Shown: positions 1 through 7,124 of the stretch, in pieces
Layout: each line of letters opens with the position of its first letter
How positions within the stretch are numbered: position 1 is the first letter of the stretch
Assembly: GCF_047511655.1 (NCBI RefSeq)
Contig: NC_133390.1
Coordinates: forward strand, 157,353,583 to 157,417,582
Reading direction: 5' to 3'
From: Castor canadensis
Lineage: Eukaryota > Chordata > Mammalia > Rodentia > Castoridae
Length of the DNA: 64,000 bases
The notes under the pieces: model-generated
Database searches by the model: none
Seen by the model: the letters and a program-made list of their open reading frames with translations, nothing else
What the model was told of the DNA's origin: nothing
Position numbers and translations under genes: made by a program

Positions 1-298
1 TTGGCAAGGCAAAATTTACTTCTGCAGCAGGGTGCACAGGTCCACAGGCACACCAAGCGTAAGGAGCAGACTATAGGTCTTCATTTTTATTCCTGACTCG
101 GTGGGCCCTGCCCCTTTACTCGGATTGGTTGAGCTCGGGTGCGTAACCTGCTCACAACTGGCTAATGATGCACTTGGAGTTTAGGGGTGGGGTAGGTAGT
201 AATTTTGGTGTGAAAATGGAGCTCAGCGAACAAGAACCCAGATTTGCAAGCAGCTAAGATGGCGACACACTTTGATAGAAAAGACTGTTTTCCTCACA
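1..298 (-). repeat. Retroviral LTR, cut by the window's left edge
   Basis: Read on the minus strand this begins TGTGAGG at 298, carries an AATAAA-type poly(A) signal (TTTATT on the plus strand near 85-91) and runs off the left edge. It resembles the solo LTR at 25159-25561: both share the CAAGGCAA stretch, a GGGTGCA stretch, AAGATGGC and the ACTTTGATAGAAAA end. The family name is not recognised. Confidence 0.55.
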
Positions 299-786
299 CT
301 GTGATTTTGCGTAGAAACTGGGAAGCTGTGGGAGCCCCCTCACCCATCCTCCAGTCACAAAACTGGTGAGCCTGAGCCAGGAGTTGAATCTCACAAAGTA
401 TGAAAGCATTTAGCTTTGGAACTTTTCTCTCTAATCTGTTTTAGCGATGGTCCAAGTTTCTTTCACCTCCCCTATTCCATTGCCTGATCTTGTCTCCTCT
501 CCCAGACTCACCACCTGGGTAAGGACAACAGAAGCAAAGATGGGAGAGGAGCTAGGAAAAGGTTGAGAAGTCCTGCTGAGTACCCTTGTTAGTTTTTGCA
601 GCTTCCCGAGCAACTCACAGGGTCCCAGGGTTAAAAACGTAAACTCAATTGGGAATCTAAATGGCATGTGGCTGAGGGTTGGAGCTGCTTCTCTCCTGGA
701 TTGTTTTCCACCTAATTCTAAGTCTCTCAATCTGTCTAAACTCTACTAACAGCTAACCCATTTAAGTCTTGCTTCCAAGATGGGAC
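299..786. other. Unassigned flank left of the provirus
   Basis: There is no credible gene here. Positions 299-361 (CTGTGATTTT, then GAAGCTGTGGGAGCC) resemble 20766-20826 beside another LTR, so this may be the remnant of an older retroelement into which the LTR at 1-298 inserted. The rest, up to the provirus target site, shows nothing I recognise. Confidence 0.4.
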
Positions 787-790
787 ACTT
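787..790. repeat. Target-site duplication, left copy (ACTT)
   Basis: ACTT directly precedes the TG of the 5' LTR and is repeated directly after the CA of the 3' LTR at 9354-9357. Four bases is the usual duplication made by gammaretroviral integrase. Confidence 0.92.
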
Positions 791-915
791 TGAAAGGAAT
801 ATGAGGTCTCAGCGGGCCCCAACCCCCTTGTTGGAGAAACCAGTACCAAACATCCCATGTAGATAAGATAAGCAATGAGGCAGGGCTCAGTTAGGGCATA
901 TAGAATGTGAGGAAT

Positions 916-987
916 GCAAGATGTGAGATACGAGCAAGATGTGAGATACGAGCAAGATGTGAGGTACGAGCAAGATGTGAAGTATGT
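916..987 (+). promoter_or_regulatory. Four 18-bp tandem repeats in U3 (putative enhancer)
   Basis: Units start at 916, 934, 952 and 970. The first two are identical (GCAAGATGTGAGATACGA), the third has one change and the fourth diverges at its end. A partial fifth unit (GCAGGATGTG) starts at 988. The same array lies in the 3' LTR at 9052-9123. Tandem repeats in U3 upstream of the TATA box are the usual place for gammaretroviral enhancers; the factors bound here are unknown. Confidence 0.8.
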
Positions 988-1049
988 GCAGGATGTGCTC
1001 TGCCTGCTTGTCTAATGTTAATAACAAAAATATGCACGCCACTGCAGTC

Positions 1050-1056
1050 TATATAA
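1050..1056 (+). promoter_or_regulatory. TATA box of the 5' LTR
   Basis: TATATAA lies about 60 bp downstream of the U3 repeats and about 90 bp upstream of the poly(A) signal, the expected spacing for a retroviral promoter. The predicted start site is 25-30 bp downstream. The copy in the 3' LTR is at 9186-9192. Confidence 0.85.
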
Positions 1057-1141
1057 GATTTCCCCCTAAGAGGCTCAGGGTCTTGCTTTCCTAACCGGTC
1101 CTGCGTGTCCGTGTGGGAGCTCGACCCTGGCTAGCCAGTCC

Positions 1142-1147
1142 AATAAA
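1142..1147 (+). promoter_or_regulatory. Poly(A) signal in the 5' LTR (not used at this end)
   Basis: AATAAA in R. The working copy is the matching hexamer in the 3' LTR at 9278-9283. Confidence 0.8.
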
Positions 1148-1219
1148 CTCTGCTTTGTTGATTGCATTCACGCCTGGCTCTCTGTCTCTCGGGGGAATAG
1201 GATTCCGGGTCCTAACATT

Positions 1220-1237
1220 TGGAGGTCCCACCGAGAT
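1220..1237 (+). other. Primer binding site, tRNA-Thr-like
   Basis: This 18-base site starts TGGAGGTCCCACC and lies two bases after the LTR end. TGGAGG is the complement of a tRNA 3' end ...CCUCCA. From memory of mammalian tRNA-Thr (UGU) the match over 20 bases has two mismatches (bases 7 and 12). Many gammaretroviruses use tRNA-Pro, whose site begins TGGGGG; this does not match that. The tRNA assignment should be verified against a tRNA set. Confidence 0.75.
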
Positions 1238-1472
1238 TTCATTTTCTCGAGAGACAGAACCTGCCTGCGAGAAAGCAGGGGCGATCCCAAGTCCTAGGCG
1301 TTGGGAGGGGATCCCAGACCCTCATTTGGAGGAACTTGAGTGTTCCATTTGGGCCGCGGCGGGGATTCGGCCAATCCCCAGGGAGATTCATTCTGGGAAT
1401 CTCGCAAGGAGGACCACAGGGTCCTATTGGGAGAGGCTTTCCTCTCATTTGGGCTCGAGCATTTTAGGAACC

Positions 1473-1700
1473 CTGGCGCCAGGTGAAGAACTAATTGAGC
1501 TAGTCGACCGACCACCCGTCAAGTGGACGCCTTTCGGCCTGATATCCCAGTTGGACGGTGAGGAGGTTGAATGGGGTGCGCACCAGTGTGAGAGAAGGAC
1601 CGGTCCGAGCGAGTGCTGGAGAGTGTTGTGTGTGTGTGGAATTATTGTTGCCTTTACCCTTTTTGTTCTATCTCTCTTGGTGTTTGAGTCTCCTTCCACA
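1473..1700 (+). CDS. Candidate glyco-Gag leader, CUG start, continuous with gag
   Basis: The gag frame is open upstream of the gag ATG, with no stop between the LTR end and 1701 (161 codons) and no in-frame ATG. A CTG at 1473 has a strong initiation context (ACC before, G after) and would add 76 residues to Gag. Residues about 51-70 of the leader (1623-1686) form an uninterrupted hydrophobic segment ending next to the gag start, preceded by charged residues. In murine and feline leukaemia viruses a CUG-initiated glycosylated Gag has the same layout: a leader of similar size with a membrane segment just before the Gag methionine. A second in-frame CTG lies at 1539. The role is inferred; initiation at CUG is not shown by sequence alone. 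Confidence 0.6.
1480..1488 (+). other. Candidate major splice donor
   Basis: CCAG followed by GTGAAG, with the GT at 1483-1484, lies in the leader between the PBS and gag, where the donor for the spliced env mRNA is expected. Alternatives are GTGAGG at 1558-1563 and a strong GTAAGT at 1798-1803 inside gag. If this donor is used, splicing removes the glyco-Gag and Gag starts from the env message. Confidence 0.4.
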
Positions 1701-3401
1701 ATGGGACAGGGACAAACAACCCCAAAGTCTCTGATCCTTTCTCACTTTCCAGAAGTTAAAGAAAGGGCCTTAAATGCGGGTCTGGTCATCAAGAAAGGTA
1801 AGTTCGACACCTTTTGTTCTGCAGAGTGGCCCACCTTTGGAGTCGGGTGGCCCATTCAAGGTTCCCTCTCCCTAGACCTGATCACTAAGGTTAAAGCAGT
1901 CATTTTTCAGCCAGACAATCGAGGCCATCCAGACCAAGTTTCTTACATTTTGGTTTGGGAGGATCTGGTGAGGAACCCTCCCCCTTGGTTAACAGTTTTT
2001 CTGACCCACCCCTCCAGTTCGGCCCCCGGGGCTAAAACCCCAGTCATGCCCGCCTTGGTCATAAAGGAGGAGGAAAAACTTCCTCTTCCCACCTTGACCG
2101 GTCCTCAAATTAGGGCATCTCCTTCACCATCTCCGGTCTTACCAGAGAGTTCCCCCCTTTACCCATCCCTCGCAGGGGCAGAGGAAGATCGGCCGCCTCC
2201 ATACGTGACTCCCCCTGGCCAAGCCAGTGCCCCGGAGGAGGAAATTTCCTCATCCTCCTCAACAGGACTGGCAGCAGGAGGAGGAATGGGTCGAAGACTT
2301 CGCCCCCGAGGGATCCGGGAAAGGGAGGGGGAAGACGGGCCCCCCTCATCAACACAGGGGGAGGAAACTGTCCCTACACTTCCAGTCCGGATGGTGGGCC
2401 AAGGGGGACCGGGAGGAGGGCAACAGTTTCAGTACTGGCCCTTCTCCTCCAGTGATCTATATAACTGGAGGACGCAGAACCCGCCCTTTTCTGAAGACCC
2501 CAAGTGTCTCATAGATCTCCTGGAGTCCATCATGCATACACACCGCCCCACTTGGGATGACTGTCATCAGCTGCTCAATACTCTTTTTACGACGGAGGAA
2601 CGAGAGCGCATCCTCAACGAAGCGAGGAAGAATGTCTTGGGGGATAATGGGAGACCCACAACTCTCCAACCGGCCATAGACGAGGCTTTTCCCCTACGCC
2701 GGCCTGATTGGGATTTCGGGACCGCAGAAGGTAGGGAGCGTCTTCGGATCTACCGCCAGACTCTGATGGCCGGTCTCCGAGCGGCCGCTAAAAGGCCCAC
2801 CAATTTTGCAAAAGTAAAAGCAGTCATTCAAGGGGAAAACGAAAGCCCAGCCGGTTTCTTAGAGCGCCTCTATGAGGCATACCGTCAGTACACCCCGATT
2901 GACCCTGAGGCGGACCTCCACCGGTCTGCTGTGGTACTCTCATTCATTAATCAGGCAGCCCCAGACATTAGGAGAAAACTCAATAAACAGGAAAACTTAG
3001 GGGAGATGACTATAAGGGAAATGCTACAGGTAGCAGAAAAGGTCTTTACCGCTAGGGAAACTCCAGAAGAAAGGGAGGAAAGACAGAGAAAGGAAGACAG
3101 GGAAGCCCAGGAGAAATTGAGAAAGGAGGACCGGGAGTTCCAGGCTAAGGAAAACCGAAAGCAACAGAGAGAAATGGCTCGTATTTTCCTAGCGGGTGTC
3201 CGGGACCAACCCAGAGGAGGGGGCCACGCCAGGACCCCGGATAAGGAACACTGTTTTTACTGTAAGGAAACGGGGCATTGGAAGAGAGAATGTCCTAAGT
3301 TAAAGGGAAGAAGAGGGTTTGGAAGGAGACCGGGGGAAAACAGGGAAAGGGAACGAGCAGTAGAGCAGGCCAGAGTCCTACTAGCCGGAGAAGAGGACTG
3401 A
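1701..3401 (+). CDS. gag: Gag polyprotein
   Basis: A 566-residue structural precursor that assembles virions at the plasma membrane. The ATG at 1701 gives MGQGQ, with Gly2 as an N-myristoylation site for the matrix domain. A PPPY late-budding motif (residues 165-168) lies in the proline-rich p12-like region. The capsid major homology region starts QGENESP (residues 377 on). A highly charged Glu/Arg/Lys stretch at about 456-497 matches the capsid C-terminal helix of this genus. Nucleocapsid has one CCHC zinc knuckle: C518, C521, H526, C531. The frame ends at a UGA (3399-3401) and continues in the same frame into pol. The open frame also extends upstream (see the leader entry). Length and domain order are those of a normal gammaretroviral Gag; no lesion is seen. 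Confidence 0.96.
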   Translation: MGQGQTTPKSLILSHFPEVKERALNAGLVIKKGKFDTFCSAEWPTFGVGWPIQGSLSLDLITKVKAVIFQPDNRGHPDQVSYILVWEDLVRNPPPWLTVFLTHPSSSAPGAKTPVMPALVIKEEEKLPLPTLTGPQIRASPSPSPVLPESSPLYPSLAGAEEDRPPPYVTPPGQASAPEEEISSSSSTGLAAGGGMGRRLRPRGIREREGEDGPPSSTQGEETVPTLPVRMVGQGGPGGGQQFQYWPFSSSDLYNWRTQNPPFSEDPKCLIDLLESIMHTHRPTWDDCHQLLNTLFTTEERERILNEARKNVLGDNGRPTTLQPAIDEAFPLRRPDWDFGTAEGRERLRIYRQTLMAGLRAAAKRPTNFAKVKAVIQGENESPAGFLERLYEAYRQYTPIDPEADLHRSAVVLSFINQAAPDIRRKLNKQENLGEMTIREMLQVAEKVFTARETPEEREERQRKEDREAQEKLRKEDREFQAKENRKQQREMARIFLAGVRDQPRGGGHARTPDKEHCFYCKETGHWKRECPKLKGRRGFGRRPGENRERERAVEQARVLLAGEED

Positions 3402-3445
3402 AGGAGACGGGGCTCAGACCCCCTCCCCGAGTCCTGGGTAACAAT
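3399..3445 (+). promoter_or_regulatory. Gag-Pol UGA readthrough site
   Basis: The Gag stop is UGA, and reading on in the same frame leads without another stop into the protease. So Pol would be made by stop-codon suppression rather than frameshift. The bases just after the stop are purine-rich, then GC-rich: CGGGG at 3408-3412 can pair with CCCCG at 3425-3429, followed by a spacer and further G-rich sequence. That arrangement resembles the readthrough pseudoknot of murine leukaemia virus, where the stop is UAG. The fold is proposed by eye only. Confidence 0.7.
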
Positions 3446-6400
3446 GCATGTGGAGGGGAAGCCGATGGGGTTCATGGTGGATACCGGCGCCCAATATTCG
3501 GTTTTAAACAAGGCACATGGACCTTTGAACAAGGCACGAACAAGTGTTGTTCAGGGGGCCACCGGTACGCAGTTATGTACATGGACTACCAAAAGAAAGG
3601 TGAACTTAGGAAAACACCAGGTCACACACTCCTTCTTGGTCGTCCCTGAGAGCCCCGCTCCCCTGCTCGGACGGGACCTACTCACCAAAATAGGGGCCCA
3701 TATCCATTTTGAACCAGATGGAATAATTGTGACTGATCGAGAAGGGAGCCCGATTCATGTCTTGTCCCTATCATTGGCTGACGAGCATCGTCTGTTTGAG
3801 AGTCAACAGGAACCAGGAGGGGACATGACTCATTGGGTAAAAAGATTTCCCACAGCCTGGGCGGAGACTGCGGGAACCGGCCTCGCCAAACACCTCCCGC
3901 CCGTAGTTATACAATTGAAGGCTTCTGCTCTCCCCATTCGGGTGAAACAGTATCCTATGCCTGAGGAGGCCCGAAGAGGCATAGCCCCTCATATCCACAG
4001 GCTAATAAAGGAAGGAGTACTGCGACCTTGTCAGTCTGCCTGGAATACTCCTCTGCTCCCCGTCCGAAAGCCGGGAAGCGGGGACTATAGGCCTGTGCAA
4101 GACCTACGAAAGGTAAACGAGCGGACGGAGGACATTCATCCCACCGTTCCAAATCCCTATACCTTGCTCAGCCACCTACCCCCCTCGCAAGTATGGTATA
4201 CAACCCTTGATTTGAAAGATGCTTTCTTCAGCATTCCATTGTCAGAAATTAGTCAGCCGCTATTTGCTTTCGAATGGCAAGAAGATGGGGGCCAATCCGG
4301 ACAGCTCACTTGGACCAGACTGCCGCAAGGATTTAAAAACTCTCCCACCCTGTTTAATGAGGCCCTGAGCCAGGACCTGGAACCTTTTCGTCGGAGCCAC
4401 CCACGAGTCACTCTATTACAGTATGTTGATGACTTACTGTTAGCGGCAGAAACCCGAGAGGAGTGCATCAAGGCTACTGAACACCTGCTAACGGAATTAG
4501 GTGAGCTGGGGTATCGGGCAAGTGCCAAGAAAACTCACATCTGTAAAAGGTCAGTGACGTATTTGGGTTATCGGATTGCAGATGGGGCAAGGTGGCTGAC
4601 TGATGCCATGAAACAGACTATTCTGGCTATCCCATCCCCGACATCCACTAGGGGGGTGAGAGAATTCCTGGGCTCCGCGGGGTTCTGTAGACTCTGGATT
4701 CCAGGATTTGCGGAAATAGCCAGACCCCTATATGAGGCCACCAAAGAAGCTCCAGATTGGAGTTGGGGAGAGAGAGAACAACAGGCCTTTGATCAGCTAA
4801 AAGACGCTCTTTTGCAGGCCCCTGCCTTAGCCTTGCCAGATCCTACAAGACCATTCACTCTGTTTGTAGATGAGAAAAAGGGGGTAGCCAAAGGAGTCTT
4901 GACCCAACAGCTAGGTCCCTGGAAGGGACCAGTGGCATACTTTTCCAAGAAATTAGACGCAGTAGCGGCAGGATGGCCCCCCTGCCTCCGCATCATAGCG
5001 GCCATTGCCGTGCTGGTGAGAGAAGCCGATAAACTAACCTTTGGACAGGCCCTCTGGGTAACGGCCCCTCACCCGGTGGAGGGAATCCTTAAACAACCCC
5101 CTGGGAAATGGATGACGAATGCCAGGCTCACCCACTACCAGGGGCTCTTGTTGGATTCCCCTCGGATCACATTCACAGATCCCGTAATCCTGAACCCTGC
5201 CACCTTGTTGCCTAACCCGGAACTGCAGACACCTGTCCATAACTGCAAAGAATTCCTCTCCGAAGTTACACAGGTACGGGCTGACCTAAAGGATACCCCC
5301 CTGTCCGGCTGCAAATTAAACTGGTACACGGATGGAAGCAGTTTTTTCCAAGATGGAGCCCGAAGGGCAGGGGCAGCTGTAGTCGACCAAGAAGGAAATA
5401 CGGTATGGAGCAGCGCCCTCCCACCCGGAACATCAGCCCAAAAAGCGGAATTAATTGCCTTGGCAGAGGCCCTGGAGAGGGCAAAAGGAAAGCGAGTCAA
5501 TATCTACACCGATAGCCGCTATGCTTTCGGTACCATCCATGTCCACGGGGCCATCTATCGCGAAAGAGGATTCCGCACAGCAGAAGGAAAACATCTAAAG
5601 AACCTAGCCGAAGTCCAGCGTCTATTAATGGCAGTGGAAAAACCGAAGGCAGTGGCAGTGATGTATGTCCCAGGCCACCAGTCTGCCAAGACGCCGGAAG
5701 CTGTCGGTAACAACAGAGCAGATCAAGAAGCAAAGAGAGTAGCAATGGTGAGTCCTCCCATGGAGACAGGGCAACCTTCCACGGTTGCGGCGATAGACGT
5801 GCCGGTCCCAGAGCTCCCTCCGCTACCCCCCCGACCAGAATACTCCACAGAGGATTTCACTTGGATGAGAGCCCACTCCCCCTTTAGAGAAGGGGAAGAC
5901 GGATGGAAAAGCGACTTGGAAGGCAAGTTAATTCTGCCTGAAAAACTCGGACGATTCCTGTTGGCTAACTTACATAAGTCCACCCATTTGGGGCGGAGAA
6001 AATTACTAGACTTGTTGACATCTGCGCAGCTCCGATTTCCGAACCAGACCATAGCAGTCCGCCAAATTGTGGAAGATTGTGCCAGCTGCACAATCATGAA
6101 ACCAGGACGAAGGGAGGGGCACCATACAGGTACTCGGGAACGGGGGAGGGCTCCGGGAAGAAGTTGGGAAGTGGATTTTACTGAGGTAAAACCGGGAAAG
6201 TTTGGGTACAAATATTTGCTGGTATTCATAGATACCTTTTCAGGCTGGGTGGAGGCTTTTCCTACAAAGAAGGAGACGAGTCAGGTAGTGGCAAAGGCTT
6301 TGCTAGAGGAAATCATACCCAGATATGGGGTGCCCGAGGCAATTGGGTCAGATAACGGTCCGGCTTTTGTTAGTAAGGTCCTGCAGGGACTAGCCCAGAC

Positions 6401-7124
6401 TATGGGGGCCAATTGGAAGCTACATTGTGAATATAACCCCCAGAGCTCAGGGCAAGTAGAAAGGATGAATAGGACACTAAAGGAGACTTTAGCCAAATTG
6501 GCCCTGGAGACTGGCGGTGATTGGGTGACGCTCCTTCCCTTGGCCATCTTCCGAGTCCGGAACTCCCCCTATGTCCATGGGCTAACTCCCTTTGAGATCC
6601 TGTATGGGGCTCCACCCCCCATCATTCAGAGGACCTTAAGCCCAGAACTAGGTGATCTGGCCCCAAATTACCTGACCATGTTGCAGGCTTTAGCTAAAGT
6701 GCAACAACGGATTTGGCCCTTAATTCAAGCATACCACGCTGTTAAGAGGGACCCGGCTCCGGAATATGGCATAGTCCCGGGTGACATGGTATGGGTTAAA
6801 AGGCATCAGTCCAAAACCCTAGAGCCTAGATGGAAAGGACCTTATGTTGTACTGTTTACTACCCCTACCGCCCTCAAGGTTGATGGCATCGGACCTTGGA
6901 TCCACCACTCCCACGTGCGTCGAGCCAATCATCAAAAACAAGAAGGGGTCAAGGAGTGGACTGTACGGCGGCACCCAGACAACCCATTAAAGCTAAAGCT
7001 TTTGTGGCCCCGGGAACATGCAGAGCCTTCAGGAGCAGCCACGGATGGGGTGGCTGATCGCTCTGATCTTGCTCAATGCCCAGAGCGGGAGCCTCGCAGA
7101 AACCAACCCTCACCAGCCCTATAA
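3402..7124 (+). CDS. pol: Pol: protease, reverse transcriptase, RNase H, integrase
   Basis: 1240 codons follow the Gag UGA in the same frame; the first ATG, at 3444, is probably not a start. Numbering from the first codon after UGA, the order is as follows. The retropepsin active site DTGA is at 27-30. The RT catalytic motif YVDD is at 341-344, after a normal LPQGFKNSP segment. RNase H begins near WYTDGSS (Asp644), with later AELIAL and YTDSRYA motifs. The integrase HHCC finger has its first His at 858 and the CASC pair further on. The integrase D,D-35-E triad is D925, D984 and E1020, and a basic C-terminal domain follows. All catalytic residues are present and there is no frameshift. The last 107 bases overlap env in another frame, as in other gammaretroviruses. 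Confidence 0.96.
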   Translation, partial: RRRGSDPLPESWVTMHVEGKPMGFMVDTGAQYSVLNKAHGPLNKARTSVVQGATGTQLCTWTTKRKVNLGKHQVTHSFLVVPESPAPLLGRDLLTKIGAHIHFEPDGIIVTDREGSPIHVLSLSLADEHRLFESQQEPGGDMTHWVKRFPTAWAETAGTGLAKHLPPVVIQLKASALPIRVKQYPMPEEARRGIAPHIHRLIKEGVLRPCQSAWNTPLLPVRKPGSGDYRPVQDLRKVNERTEDIHPTVPNPYTLLSHLPPSQVWYTTLDLKDAFFSIPLSEISQPLFAFEWQEDGGQSGQLTWTRLPQGFKNSPTLFNEALSQDLEPFRRSHPRVTLLQYVDDLLLAAETREECIKATEHLLTELGELGYRASAKKTHICKRSVTYLGYRIADGARWLTDAMKQTILAIPSPTSTRGVREFLGSAGFCRLWIPGFAEIARPLYEATKEAPDWSWGEREQQAFDQLKDALLQAPALALPDPTRPFTLFVDEKKGVAKGVLTQQLGPWKGPVAYFSKKLDAVAAGWPPCLRIIAAIAVLVREADKLTFGQALWVTAPHPVEGILKQPPGKWMTNARLTHYQGLLLDSPRITFTDPVILNPATLLPNPELQTPVHNCKEFLSEVTQVRADLKDTPLSGCKLNWYTDGSSFFQDGARRAGAAVVDQEGNTVWSSALPPGTSAQKAELIALAEALERAKGKRVNIYTDSRYAFGTIHVHGAIYRERGFRTAEGKHLKNLAEVQRLLMAVEKPKAVAVMYVPGHQSAKTPEAVGNNRADQEAKRVAMVSPPMETGQPSTVAAIDVPVPELPPLPPRPEYSTEDFTWMRAHSPFREGEDGWKSDLEGKLILPEKLGRFLLANLHKSTHLGRRKLLDLLTSAQLRFPNQTIAVRQIVEDCASCTIMKPGRREGHHTGTRERGRAPGRSWEVDFTEVKPGKFGYKYLLVFIDTFSGWVEAFPTKKETSQVVAKALLEEIIPRYGVPEAIGSDNGPAFVSKVLQGLAQTMGANWKLHCEYNPQSSGQVERMNRTLKETLAKLALETGGDWVTLLPLAIFRVRNSPYVHGLTPFEILYGAPPPIIQRTLSPELGDLAPNYLTMLQALAKVQQRIWPLIQAYHAVKRDPAPEYGIVPGDMVWVKRHQSKTLEPRWKGPYVVLFTTPTALKVDGIGPWIHHSHVRRANHQKQEGVKEWTVRRHPDNPLKLKLLWPREHAEPSGAATDGVADRSDLAQCPEREPRRNQPSPAL

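Larger units (their letters stand above)
791..1217 (+). repeat. 5' LTR of the provirus
   Basis: The LTR is 427 bp and bounded by TG and CA (TGAAAGG to CCTAACA). U3 holds an array of 18-bp repeats (916-987) and a TATA box (1050-1056). A poly(A) signal lies at 1142-1147, so transcription should start near 1075-1085 and R should end near 1160-1170. Both boundaries are inferred from spacing. I compared it by eye with 8927-9353 and found no difference. Confidence 0.95.

Noticed and set aside
916-1000. CRISPR-like array
   Set aside because: Direct tandem repeats without spacers, in a retroviral U3, in a mammalian genome.
1113-1700. An upstream start for gag within the LTR at 1113
   Set aside because: The codon is GTG, not ATG, and eukaryotic or viral initiation there is not expected. 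The open frame is real, but CUG at 1473 is the better start.
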